A stretch of DNA of 64,000 nt. Origin: a bacterium UBP15_UBA6099 (GTDB lineage Bacteria; UBP15; UBA6099). The DNA lies in assembly GCA_002435745.1 (NCBI GenBank), contig DIWT01000056.1, positions 84,110 through 148,109 on the forward strand, read 5' to 3'. The notes below the pieces were generated by a model. The model saw only the letters and a program-made list of their open reading frames with translations. It did no database searches and was not told the DNA's origin. The number at the start of each line of letters is the position of its first letter. Positions within the stretch are counted from its first letter, which is position 1. Position numbers and translations under genes: made by a program. This document shows positions 17,136-25,482 of the stretch, in pieces.

Positions 17136-18140
17136 ATGTCCAAAATTTTGATTGAACGGATTACGTTGAAAAGAACAATGTTGGCCGCCTTCGCGGCGGC
17201 GATGATTGCGGCTTCGTCCGCTCATGCGGCCTCCCCCGCCGGATATTCCGTTCCTTTTCCGGAAGAAAAAGTGGCCGAGCTTCTCAAGGCCTATAAATAC
17301 GACAGGACGGCCCCGCTCAACGCGACGCTGGGAGCGCCCGCAGAGTATCCCGCATACATCGCCCGGCGCGTCGATTACAACGGAGCGAACGGAGCGCGCG
17401 TGCCCGGCATACTTCATTTGCCGAAGAAATTTGACAAGAAAATTCCCTGCGTGCTCGTTCAGCATGGTTACAACGGCGACAAATCCATGGGAGCCATGTT
17501 TGCGACATCTCTGGCTCCGTCCGGCATCGCCGTTTTCTCGATTGACGCAGAATATCACGGAGACCGCAAGAAACCCGGCAAGGACATCCTTTCGCCGGAC
17601 GCCGAGAGCGACGCGCGCGCGTTCAAACAAACCATCATCGACCTGAGCCGGGCCATCGACTATCTGGCCTCGCGCGGCGACATCGACATGCAGAGAATCG
17701 GCTACATCGGAACCAGCATGGGCAGCTTCATCGGCGGCGTTCTCGCCGGAGTCGACGAAAGAGTCCACACCGCCGTCCTGATTGTAGGCGGCGGCGACTG
17801 GCTCGAGATGACGGCCACAAGCGGGGTGTCTTCAATCGCGGCGGTCAGAGAGCATTACCGCGCTTCTGGGAAACCCCTGTCCGAATTCGCATACGCGATG
17901 CGCGCGGTCGAGCCTGCGGCTTTCATTCACAGGATGGCCCCGAATCCGTTGCTGATGATCAACTGCTCGAACGACAAATACGTTCCCAAAAAAACCGCAG
18001 AAACGCTTTTCGCGGCGGCGCGCTCGCCGAAATACATCCAGTGGTTCACTTGCGACGGCGATGTCGCGCACATCCCCCCGGTGGCAAAAACGCAGTCGCT
18101 CGTCAAAAAATGGTTTGCCGAGCAGTTCGGCCTGAAGTGA
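17136..18140 (+). CDS. Exported alpha/beta hydrolase (dienelactone hydrolase/esterase type)
   Basis: The 334-residue protein has a signal peptide (MLAAFAAAMIAASSAHA-AS, cleavage near residue 33) and an alpha/beta hydrolase core. The oxyanion strand is CVLVQHGYNGDK, the nucleophile elbow GTSMGS carries Ser194, an acid is likely in NCSNDKYVP, and the histidine is likely in GDVAHIPP. Related enzymes cleave esters in the periplasm, for example acetyl groups from xylan or other sugars. ATG 17136 is preceded by GGAGG at 17125-17129 (6-base gap). The longer frame back to 16980 overlaps the epimerase and is not used. Confidence 0.82.
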   Translation: MSKILIERITLKRTMLAAFAAAMIAASSAHAASPAGYSVPFPEEKVAELLKAYKYDRTAPLNATLGAPAEYPAYIARRVDYNGANGARVPGILHLPKKFDKKIPCVLVQHGYNGDKSMGAMFATSLAPSGIAVFSIDAEYHGDRKKPGKDILSPDAESDARAFKQTIIDLSRAIDYLASRGDIDMQRIGYIGTSMGSFIGGVLAGVDERVHTAVLIVGGGDWLEMTATSGVSSIAAVREHYRASGKPLSEFAYAMRAVEPAAFIHRMAPNPLLMINCSNDKYVPKKTAETLFAAARSPKYIQWFTCDGDVAHIPPVAKTQSLVKKWFAEQFGLK

Positions 18141-18239
18141 CCGCGCGCTCCGACCGCGCTTTTCGGCAAAATCCGCTTTCATTCATGCGTTATCCAGACG
18201 CTTCCGCCAGTTTTTCTGGCTCTTTTCGTTTTCGGGTTA

Positions 18240-18364
18240 TATAATTCTAGAACGGATATAAAAGGAACGAAACCGGTGTCGCCGGAAGCGGAATAAGCCC
18301 GCAGTTTTCACCGATGCGGGCGGACCGGAGGCCCCGGTCACTACAACTCTGCGGGAGGCGCACC
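18240..18364 (+). promoter_or_regulatory. Leader of the transhydrogenase operon with predicted hairpins
   Basis: TATAAT at 18240-18245 is followed by about 115 bases of leader. It contains GCCCGCA...TGCGGGC (18298-18322) and ACCGG...CCGGT hairpins and a GGAGG (18354-18358) near the start codon. The leader could fold to hide or expose the ribosome site. I recognise no known riboswitch class. Confidence 0.35.
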
Positions 18365-19525
18365 ATGGTAATCGGCATTCCCCGTGAAATCCTCAGTCAT
18401 GAAAACAGAGTGGCGGCTCTGCCCGACGCGGTCGCGAAATACATCGGGCTGGGGTTCAAGGCGCTGGTCGAATCCGGCGCGGGCGACGGCGCTTTGCACT
18501 ACGACGACGAATACCGTCAGGCGGGAGCCGAAATCGTCTCAGGCCCGGATGAGCTTTACTCGCGCGCGGACATCGTCCTGAAGGTCAAACAGCCCTGCCG
18601 CTGCGAGGAGACGGGCCGCGACGAGGCCGAGATGCTGCGCGAAGGCTCCACCCTCGTCACTTTTCTCCATCCGGCAAACCCAGCCCACCACGCCATGATA
18701 CGAACGCTTCGCGACAGGAACATAACTTCCTTCACCATGGACGGCGTGCCTCGCACTTCCCGCGCGCAGCGCATGGACGCCCTGACTTCAATGAGCACGA
18801 TCACAGGATACAAAGCGGTCATAATGGCCGCCTGCCATTTCCCGAAGTTCATACCCATGATCGGCACGGCCATAGGCGTGGTGAAACCGGCCAAGTGCCT
18901 GATAGTCGGCTGCGGCGTGGTCGGCCTTCAGGCGGTGGCCACCGCCAAACGCCTCGGCGCTTCCGTCAAGGCCGTCGACATCCGCAAAGACGCCAGAGAA
19001 AACGCCGCGAGCGTCGGCGCGAAAATCGCCGGTTTCGACGCCCCGGAGGAAATCGCTCTCGGCGAAGGCGGATACGCAAAAGCCCTTCCGGCCGACTGGC
19101 TGGAAAAAGAGCGCGAATCCATTCGCCCCCACGTGGAGGAAGCCGACATCGTAATCCTCAGCGCGCTCGTCCCCGGCGAGGTCGCCCCCACCCTTATCAC
19201 CGAGCAAATGATAATCAATATGGCCCCCGGCTCTGTGATCGTCGATGTCTCCATCGATCAGGGCGGCAACTGCGCCCTCACCGAACCCGGCAAAGAAATC
19301 CTCCGACACAAAGCTCTCATCTCAGGCGTGCAGAACATCCCCGGCTCCGTCCCCGTCCACGCCAGTTGGCTGTACTCCAACAACCTTCTCGAATACGTGA
19401 AGAATCTATATAAAAATGGAATCGGAAACCCAGACATGGAAGACGACATAGTCAGGGAAACGCTTGTGACGATGAACGGAAAAATCCACCATCGGGGCGC
19501 GTTGAAAGCAATGGGAATCTCCTGA
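18365..19525 (+). CDS. pntAA: NAD(P) transhydrogenase subunit alpha part 1 (PntAA)
   Basis: The 386-residue protein is the soluble NAD(H)-binding domain I of proton-translocating transhydrogenase. It begins VIGIPREIL, carries RAQRMDALTSMSTITGYKAV (the transhydrogenase signature, which differs from alanine dehydrogenase), has a Rossmann motif LIVGCGVVGLQ, and a SVIVDVSIDQGG strand. Alanine dehydrogenase is the main relative to exclude; the pntAB and pntB genes next door settle it. Start ATG 18365 has GGAGG 6 bases upstream. In Escherichia coli this domain and the next are one polypeptide; here, as in Rhodospirillum, they are separate genes. Confidence 0.93.
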   Translation: MVIGIPREILSHENRVAALPDAVAKYIGLGFKALVESGAGDGALHYDDEYRQAGAEIVSGPDELYSRADIVLKVKQPCRCEETGRDEAEMLREGSTLVTFLHPANPAHHAMIRTLRDRNITSFTMDGVPRTSRAQRMDALTSMSTITGYKAVIMAACHFPKFIPMIGTAIGVVKPAKCLIVGCGVVGLQAVATAKRLGASVKAVDIRKDARENAASVGAKIAGFDAPEEIALGEGGYAKALPADWLEKERESIRPHVEEADIVILSALVPGEVAPTLITEQMIINMAPGSVIVDVSIDQGGNCALTEPGKEILRHKALISGVQNIPGSVPVHASWLYSNNLLEYVKNLYKNGIGNPDMEDDIVRETLVTMNGKIHHRGALKAMGIS

Positions 19526-19553
19526 GCCGCGAGCGCCCGCGGAGGCCGTTAAT

Positions 19554-19832
19554 ATGAGCGATATTCTTGTCATGCTCGTTGTGTTCGCCGCGTCGTCCGC
19601 TATCGGATACGCGATGATATCAAAAGTTCCGCAACGCCTGCACACACCTCTGATGTCTATGACGAACGCGATATCGGCGTCAACGATAATCGCGGCTCTT
19701 CTGCTGTTCTCGTCGAAGCTGGACTCCCCGCACAAAGTTCTCGCCGCCGCGGCGGTGGCTCTGGCCGCTTTCAATGTCGTCGGCGGCTTCACCGTCACCG
19801 GCAGAATGCTGAAGATGTTCAAAAAACAATAA
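19554..19832 (+). CDS. pntAB: NAD(P) transhydrogenase subunit alpha part 2 (PntAB)
   Basis: The 92-residue membrane protein has three predicted hydrophobic helices: ILVMLVVFAASSAIGYAMI, the segment through ASTIIAALLLF, and VLAAAAVALAAFNVVGGF. It has the conserved GGFTVTGRMLKMF C-terminus and HTPLMSMTNAIS loop of the membrane domain II part of transhydrogenase. It sits between pntAA and pntB, with GGAGG 9 bases before ATG. Length agrees with stand-alone PntAB proteins. Confidence 0.93.
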   Translation: MSDILVMLVVFAASSAIGYAMISKVPQRLHTPLMSMTNAISASTIIAALLLFSSKLDSPHKVLAAAAVALAAFNVVGGFTVTGRMLKMFKKQ

Positions 19833-19885
19833 CCTGCGCAAGCCGCGCGCCGCGCGCGCGGCTTGGCCGGAGAGGCTCGCATATA

Positions 19886-21316
19886 ATGAACAACGCGGCA
19901 AACATTGCGGTAGACATCGCGATCATATTGGTTCTTATAGCGGGGATATCGCGATTCAGGACGCCGTCGGGCGCGCGGTTCGGAAACGCAATGGCGGCGC
20001 TGGCGCTGCTCTTCGCGGTGGCGGTCGCGCTGTACCGCAACCCGATGTTGAGTTCTAACGCGGCGCTCGCGGCGTTCGCTCTTGCGGCAAGCTCGCTTGC
20101 CGCATGGCGCGTTTCGGCAAAAGTCAACATGACTCGGATTCCCTCGCTCGTGGCGTTCCAGAACGGAGCGGGAGGGCTTGCGGCCCTGCTCGTCGCGATA
20201 GTCGAGATGTCCGGCGCGAGGTCGGCTCCGGGCGCGATCGCCTCCGCGGCGGCCGCCGTCAGCGTCTCCCTCGGAGCCGCCACTTTCAGCGGCAGCATGA
20301 TCGCCAGCCTGAAACTCGCGGGCAAAATCAGGCAAACCCCGACGGTCGTTCCCGGACACAACATCGCGTTGCTGTTTCTTTCCGCCGCGTGCGCGGCCGC
20401 CGCAGCCCTCATGTTCGCCCCCGGAGACCCGACGTCCGCTCTCGTTTCTCTGGCTTTTCTTTCTCTGGCATTCGGCGCGTTGTTCTCCATCCGCATCGGC
20501 GGGGCGGATATGCCTGTTCTCATATCCTTCCTTAACGCCGCCACTGGCATGGCCGCCGCCTTTTGCGGCATAGTCATCCAGAACAGGCTGCTCATCGCGT
20601 GCGGCGCCGTCGTGGCCTCTTCAGGTTTTATTCTCACAATGGTTATGTGCCGCGCGATGAACAGGAGCCTGATGAACATAATCGTTGGAGGAAAAGCGCC
20701 CGCGCGCCCGCAAGCTTCATCCCCCGCGACTGTCTCATCGCCTGAAACAACTGCCGCGCCCCCCGCCCCCGTTGCCGCGTCGCAACCGGAACAGCCTGAG
20801 ACCGACCCGCTGTCGCGCGCGGCGGACGCGCTCAGAGCCGCAAAAAAACTTATCGTCATCCCCGGTTACGGCATGGCCATCGCTCAGGCCCAGTCCGAAA
20901 CCGTCGCCCTCGCCGGCATGCTCGAACAGGCGGGAACCGAAGTCAAATACGCCGTCCACCCCGTCGCGGGCCGGATGCCCGGACACATGCACGTACTCCT
21001 CGCGGAAGCGGACGTGGACTACGACAAATTATTCGAGATGGACGACATCAACGCGGAGTTCGCCGAGACCGACGTCGCTCTTATCGTCGGAGCTTGCGAC
21101 GTGGTGAACCCGGCGGCAAAGGAAAAGGAAGGCACGCCGATATCCGGCATGCCCGTGCTCAACGCAGGAGACGCGCGCAGCGTCATAGTCTGCAACTTCG
21201 ACGACAAACCCGGATATTCGGGAGTCCCCAACCCGCTCTATGAGCGCCCCAACGCCATACTTCTTTTCGGAGACGCAAAAACCACCCTCGCCTCGCTCAT
21301 CGCCAAACTTCAATAA
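19886..21316 (+). CDS. pntB: NAD(P) transhydrogenase subunit beta (PntB)
   Basis: The 476-residue protein has an N-terminal membrane part of about eight helices (residues 5-270) containing TRIPSLVAFQNGAGGLAALL and the conserved membrane NATGMAAAF element. The C-terminal soluble NADP(H) domain III has the fingerprint VIPGYGMAIAQAQ, HPVAGRMPGHMHVLLAEA, VIVGACDVVNPAAK and CNFDDKPGYSGVPNPLY. It couples hydride transfer between NADH and NADP+ to proton flow. GGAGAGG lies before ATG 19886. The gene ends 11 bases from the convergent glycosyltransferase gene, so both transcripts must terminate in that short space. Confidence 0.95.
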   Translation: MNNAANIAVDIAIILVLIAGISRFRTPSGARFGNAMAALALLFAVAVALYRNPMLSSNAALAAFALAASSLAAWRVSAKVNMTRIPSLVAFQNGAGGLAALLVAIVEMSGARSAPGAIASAAAAVSVSLGAATFSGSMIASLKLAGKIRQTPTVVPGHNIALLFLSAACAAAAALMFAPGDPTSALVSLAFLSLAFGALFSIRIGGADMPVLISFLNAATGMAAAFCGIVIQNRLLIACGAVVASSGFILTMVMCRAMNRSLMNIIVGGKAPARPQASSPATVSSPETTAAPPAPVAASQPEQPETDPLSRAADALRAAKKLIVIPGYGMAIAQAQSETVALAGMLEQAGTEVKYAVHPVAGRMPGHMHVLLAEADVDYDKLFEMDDINAEFAETDVALIVGACDVVNPAAKEKEGTPISGMPVLNAGDARSVIVCNFDDKPGYSGVPNPLYERPNAILLFGDAKTTLASLIAKLQ

Positions 21317-21327
21317 TCCAGCGGCGA

Positions 21328-22614
21328 CTACATCGAGAGATATTCGACGCGGCGCAGGATGTTGTTGATAACGACCGGCCATGTGTACTGCCCGGCGGTC
21401 TTGTGGGCCTCGCGTTTAATGCCGTCTTTGAGATGCGGATTGTCCACCAAATACTGGAGATAGACGACAAGCTCGCGGGGGTCTCCCGTCTGCACTGTGA
21501 CCGCGTTGACGAACGGGATGGAGTATTCCTCCCCGGTTTCGCCGGTAAAGGCGATGCCGCCGGAGGCCATCACTTCGAGGCCGACGAGTCCGAACGGTTC
21601 GAAGCCGCTGTTGGCGAACACGCAGTCGCAGCAGTGATAAAGCAGCCGCACGAAGTCCTCCGGCAGGAAGAATCGCAGATGGAGGATGTCCGCTTTCGGG
21701 GCGCTCGCGATCAGGTCGATGCACTGTTCGACGGTGGGGCGGCTGCTAGGGGAAAGCACGTCCGCCACCGAAAGGCCGCGCGCGGCGGCAAGGTCGAACA
21801 CTTCCCGCGCGTGCGGCTCCAGCCCGCCTCTGAACAGGAATGTCGATCTGACGCCTCTCTGCTTGAGAATCGCCGCCGCCTCGACCGCCTGCGTCCACCT
21901 CTTGGCAGGGTCGAACCGGCCTATCTTCAGCGCCTTTATCTCTGTCGGGTGCAGGGACAGCGCCGCCTTCAACTGCTTGACCCGCTCCGGGTCGTGTTGT
22001 TCGAGCATCCTCTCCGGTATCCCGTTGGGCAACACCAGAGATTCAAGCCCCTTTTCGGCCAGCACCTGCTTCATGAACTTGCTTACCGTGGTGATTCTCG
22101 CCACGTAGCAGAGCCTGCCCCAGTTTATCTTGTGGAAAGACATCGTGTTGTTGGCGTTCCAGAGGAACACCGCCTTGTCTCTGATGCCGTGCCAGTTGAG
22201 AAGGTCGGAGAGGTGGCACTGCGCCTCGACGGTGTGCCATTCCTCGGCCATGACGATAATGTGTTTGCCCTCGGCCGCGGCGGGACGCGCTATGTTCTCC
22301 AGAACGAAATAAGGGACCGACCCGGCATAGTCGTTCACCTTGTTGTCTTCCCCGTCGTAAACGCCGGACGGGTGATGAGCGCTGATCCACTGGCACCAGC
22401 GGTGGAGAGTGTATTTTCCATTTTCTAGGGACTCGCGTCCGGGCAGAGAGGGGTCGCCGATGAAGAAAAGGTGAGTCTCGAAGCCGAGAGCGCCGAGGGC
22501 TAGCCCGAGGTTGTGAACGCGGGTTCCCAGCCCGCCCGCCTGCGAATAGGGGTCAGGCCCTTCGAAAGACAGAAGGACGAAAACGGCGTTTTCAGGGGTG
22601 ATGTTTACGCTCAT
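21328..22614 (-). CDS. GT-B glycosyltransferase (GT4/GT5-like)
   Basis: The 428-residue protein looks like a GT-B fold glucosyl or glycosyl transferase. The N-terminal domain has PYSQAGGLGTRVHNLG, which matches the GGLG motif of glycogen synthases and GT5 enzymes. The C-terminal domain has ADILHLRFFLPEDFV and GFEPFGLVGLEVMASGGIAFTGE, the E-x7-E nucleotide-sugar site. It could be a glycogen or trehalose-type synthase working with the debranching enzyme at 48.6 kb; the exact product is not visible. AAGGAG lies before ATG 22614. It is on the minus strand, downstream of the sensor kinase gene. Confidence 0.82.
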   Translation of the reverse strand: MSVNITPENAVFVLLSFEGPDPYSQAGGLGTRVHNLGLALGALGFETHLFFIGDPSLPGRESLENGKYTLHRWCQWISAHHPSGVYDGEDNKVNDYAGSVPYFVLENIARPAAAEGKHIIVMAEEWHTVEAQCHLSDLLNWHGIRDKAVFLWNANNTMSFHKINWGRLCYVARITTVSKFMKQVLAEKGLESLVLPNGIPERMLEQHDPERVKQLKAALSLHPTEIKALKIGRFDPAKRWTQAVEAAAILKQRGVRSTFLFRGGLEPHAREVFDLAAARGLSVADVLSPSSRPTVEQCIDLIASAPKADILHLRFFLPEDFVRLLYHCCDCVFANSGFEPFGLVGLEVMASGGIAFTGETGEEYSIPFVNAVTVQTGDPRELVVYLQYLVDNPHLKDGIKREAHKTAGQYTWPVVINNILRRVEYLSM

Positions 22615-22733
22615 GGAAGTCGCTCCTTAAGGTTGTTGAACCGCAACGGAAACGGCGGTTCGCCGCCGCTGTTTATTCTCTCACATTTTTTGGATGAGTT
22701 CAACCCGGAGGGGCCGCGGCGGGCGGGCGCGCG

Positions 22734-25310
22734 TCACTTGTCGAGAGCGTACCTTATGGCTTTCACGAGGTCGTCCAAGCCGAAGGGTTTCTGCAAATAA
22801 CCCGCCGCCCCGTCCGCCAGCGTCGCGCTTGCCTGTCCGTCTCTGCTGAAACCCGAGCAGACGATCACCTTGGCGTCCGGCTTTATCAGTCTGAGACGTT
22901 TGAAGACTTCCGCTCCGTCCATGTCGAGCATCATCATGTCGAGTATTACTAGGTCGAGTTCGTCGCGCATCCGCTCAAAAATGGAAATGCCCCCGGCGCC
23001 CGTGTTGGCGGAGACCGGACGGCAGCCCTCGGATTCCAGCGCTTCGCAGGCCATTTCGAGGAAATCGTAGTCGTCGTCGATGACTAGAATATTCTCGCCG
23101 CCGCAGCGCCTGCCGCCTCTTGAATCTTCGTCCAGCCGCTCATCGGCAACTTCGCCAGCCGGAATGTGGACGTCGAAAACGGTAAACTTTCCGACTTCGC
23201 TCCGGGCGTCGATCCAGCCTTCGTGATTTTTTATTATCCCGTGCGCTATGGAAAGACCCAATCCTGTTCCCTTGCCCGGCTCCTTCGTGGTGAAAAACGG
23301 ATCGAAGATGGCGCCGATGATATCCGGAGCGATGCCCTGCCCCGTGTCCGCTATCGAAACGACGCAGAACTCTCGCGGGCCGGAAGACCGGCATACCGCG
23401 TCTGCTGGCGGCTCGGCGGTCTTGGCGAATGTTTTAAGTCTTAAATATCCTCCGCCGGGCATCGCGTCCGCGGCGTTGAGGCAGATGTTCAGAACCGCTT
23501 GATGTATCTGGGTTTGGTCGACGACCACAGGGGGAATCCCGTCGTCGAATTCGGTTTCAATTCTTATTTTCTTGCTGATGCTGCGCTTGAGGATGTCGAC
23601 CACCTCTGCGACGACATCGTTTAGGGAGGCGGGTTTTGCCTCGATCTTCTCCTTGCGGGCGAATGTGAGGAGCTTCATCGTGAGGTCTTTTCCTCTTCGG
23701 CAACACCTGTATATTCTTTCGTATTTGGCGTAATTGGAGTCGGCGGGGTCTATTGAGCAGAGGGCGGCGTCGGCGGTTCCCATGACGACCGCCAGCATAT
23801 TGTTGAAGTCGTGAGCGATCCCGCCCGCAAGAGCGCCGAGAGCCTCCATCTTCTGAGCCTGCATCAGTTGCGATTTCAGAGACTCTTCCATCTGAATGGC
23901 GGCTCCGCTCATCCGCCGCGCTCTCAGCTCGGCTCCAAGCTCTCTCGTCAGCAGATCCAGCCGCTCCGTCCTCTCCGCGTCGAACGCCCCGGAGTATGGA
24001 GCGTACAACATGATGCCGCCTTCGATTTCCCCTTCCACGCTCAACGGCAGAGCGAGATTCGAGGCGTAACCGAGTTCCAGCGCGTAGTCCCGCCACCGCC
24101 TGAATCCATCGTCGGCGGCGAGATCTGAATACCCGAAAGGTTTTCCGTCGAGGATAGCCCTGCTCATGGCGCATTGAGCGTCCGGGCTTTCCGGCCGCCT
24201 GATGTCCAGTTCGAGTCCGTCCAGATAGTTGTCAGCTTTTCCGGCGCGCGCTCCGGGTTTTATCTTCCCCTCGGAGTATGCGCCGTGCCACGCCATCAAA
24301 ATGCCGAAGTTGTCCACGATTCCCTTGAGGAAAACATCCAGAAGCTCTTTCTCAGGCGCGTCGTCCTCAACCCCTCTCATTTCAGCTACGACGGACTGAT
24401 ACGCGCTGAAGTCTTTGAGCGACTTCTCCACCCATTTAAAGTCGGAGATATTATGAAACACGCCTTGATTTATCTGCCTGCCGTCTATCTCCATGACGGA
24501 TGACGAAATAAGCACCGGTATCCTGCGCCCGCCTGAGGTTATCACTTCCGCTTCGATGTCGAACGCGCCTTTTTCAACGACGTGCGTTTCAAAAACCTTC
24601 CTGTAATAACGCTCTTCTACGGGAGGGTGAAGAATGGATTGCGGAGCGCCTATGATTTCGCTTCTGTCCCTAGCGATGAGCTTCTCGGCGGCCTTGTTGC
24701 AGTTTACCAGCGTTCCCGTCTCCGCGTCCGCCCAGAATATCGCGTCCCGCGCCTCCTCGAAGGCGAGCCTGAATTCCTTTTCGCTTTTTTCCGCCTTCTT
24801 TGCGGATTCGGAAATCTTTACTATGTCTTCTTCGAGCCGCCTCTTTGCCGCGTCCAGCTCCTCGGTGCGCTCTCCGACAAGATGCTCCAGCCGCTCCTTC
24901 ATTCGCAGAAGCTCTTCCTCTGCCTGTTTCCTGTCATGCACGTCCACCGCCATCTCATATCTGACCAGCCTGCCGTCAGGCCACTCGATAGCTCTGTCTA
25001 TGCACCTGTACCATCTGCCCACAACTTCGTTCTTGAACTCCCAGATATGCGTTTTCCCGGCGTTCTCTCCGAATATAAGCCCGTTCGTGCAGAAATCGCA
25101 CGGCGAGTCTAGATTCTGAAAAGCGGCGTAGCACTTCCTGCCGATTACATTCCCGAAATGTTTTTCGATGGCTTTATTTGCATATAGAACTTCATAAGTG
25201 TCGGGGTCGGCAATATAAACCACCTCGTCTATCCCTTCGAGGATGGCGCGAAGCTGCCTTTCCTGCGGCTGCTGGTCTCTGATGCCTTCTTTTTCGTCTT
25301 TTGCGTCCAT
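22734..25310 (-). CDS. Cytosolic hybrid sensor histidine kinase with PAS, GAF and receiver domains
   Basis: The 858-residue protein contains, in order, a PAS domain (25-130) with C-x2-C cluster PCDFC, a coiled coil (130-185), a second PAS (190-305), a GAF domain (310-470), a HisKA domain with His500 in GGIAHDFNN, a HATPase domain (NICLNAADAM, DTGQGI, GTGLGLS) and a receiver domain (VIDDDYDF, LVILDMMM, LQKPF). There is no membrane segment, so it likely senses an internal signal, perhaps through the Cys cluster. The start is uncertain: ATG 25310 is used, but TTG at 25343 is in frame. No output regulator gene lies next to it. The fused receiver may pass the phosphate on to a distant protein. Confidence 0.9.
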   Translation of the reverse strand: MDAKDEKEGIRDQQPQERQLRAILEGIDEVVYIADPDTYEVLYANKAIEKHFGNVIGRKCYAAFQNLDSPCDFCTNGLIFGENAGKTHIWEFKNEVVGRWYRCIDRAIEWPDGRLVRYEMAVDVHDRKQAEEELLRMKERLEHLVGERTEELDAAKRRLEEDIVKISESAKKAEKSEKEFRLAFEEARDAIFWADAETGTLVNCNKAAEKLIARDRSEIIGAPQSILHPPVEERYYRKVFETHVVEKGAFDIEAEVITSGGRRIPVLISSSVMEIDGRQINQGVFHNISDFKWVEKSLKDFSAYQSVVAEMRGVEDDAPEKELLDVFLKGIVDNFGILMAWHGAYSEGKIKPGARAGKADNYLDGLELDIRRPESPDAQCAMSRAILDGKPFGYSDLAADDGFRRWRDYALELGYASNLALPLSVEGEIEGGIMLYAPYSGAFDAERTERLDLLTRELGAELRARRMSGAAIQMEESLKSQLMQAQKMEALGALAGGIAHDFNNMLAVVMGTADAALCSIDPADSNYAKYERIYRCCRRGKDLTMKLLTFARKEKIEAKPASLNDVVAEVVDILKRSISKKIRIETEFDDGIPPVVVDQTQIHQAVLNICLNAADAMPGGGYLRLKTFAKTAEPPADAVCRSSGPREFCVVSIADTGQGIAPDIIGAIFDPFFTTKEPGKGTGLGLSIAHGIIKNHEGWIDARSEVGKFTVFDVHIPAGEVADERLDEDSRGGRRCGGENILVIDDDYDFLEMACEALESEGCRPVSANTGAGGISIFERMRDELDLVILDMMMLDMDGAEVFKRLRLIKPDAKVIVCSGFSRDGQASATLADGAAGYLQKPFGLDDLVKAIRYALDK

Positions 25311-25482
25311 GCCGTCCGTCCGAAGCGTTTTCTCCGGCGTCAAAACGCCGGTCGAATCGAACCGTTAATGCCCAACCGTTTTTAAGGCTACGGCAAATAT
25401 TAGGTATATATTATAACAAATTAGAGATAGAACAAACAAGCCGCAACAGTCGGCTAGACCGCAGGCGGTTTCCTATTCGCCG

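Noticed and set aside
18240..18364. Known riboswitch in the pntAA leader
   Set aside because: Hairpins exist but no class signature such as cobalamin, FMN, TPP or SAM was recognised.
19819..20859. 346-codon minus-strand open frame
   Set aside because: Antisense to pntB; only Ala-rich composition, no motif and no ribosome site.
21403..22428. 341-codon plus-strand open frame
   Set aside because: Opposite to the glycosyltransferase with clear motifs; no start signal.
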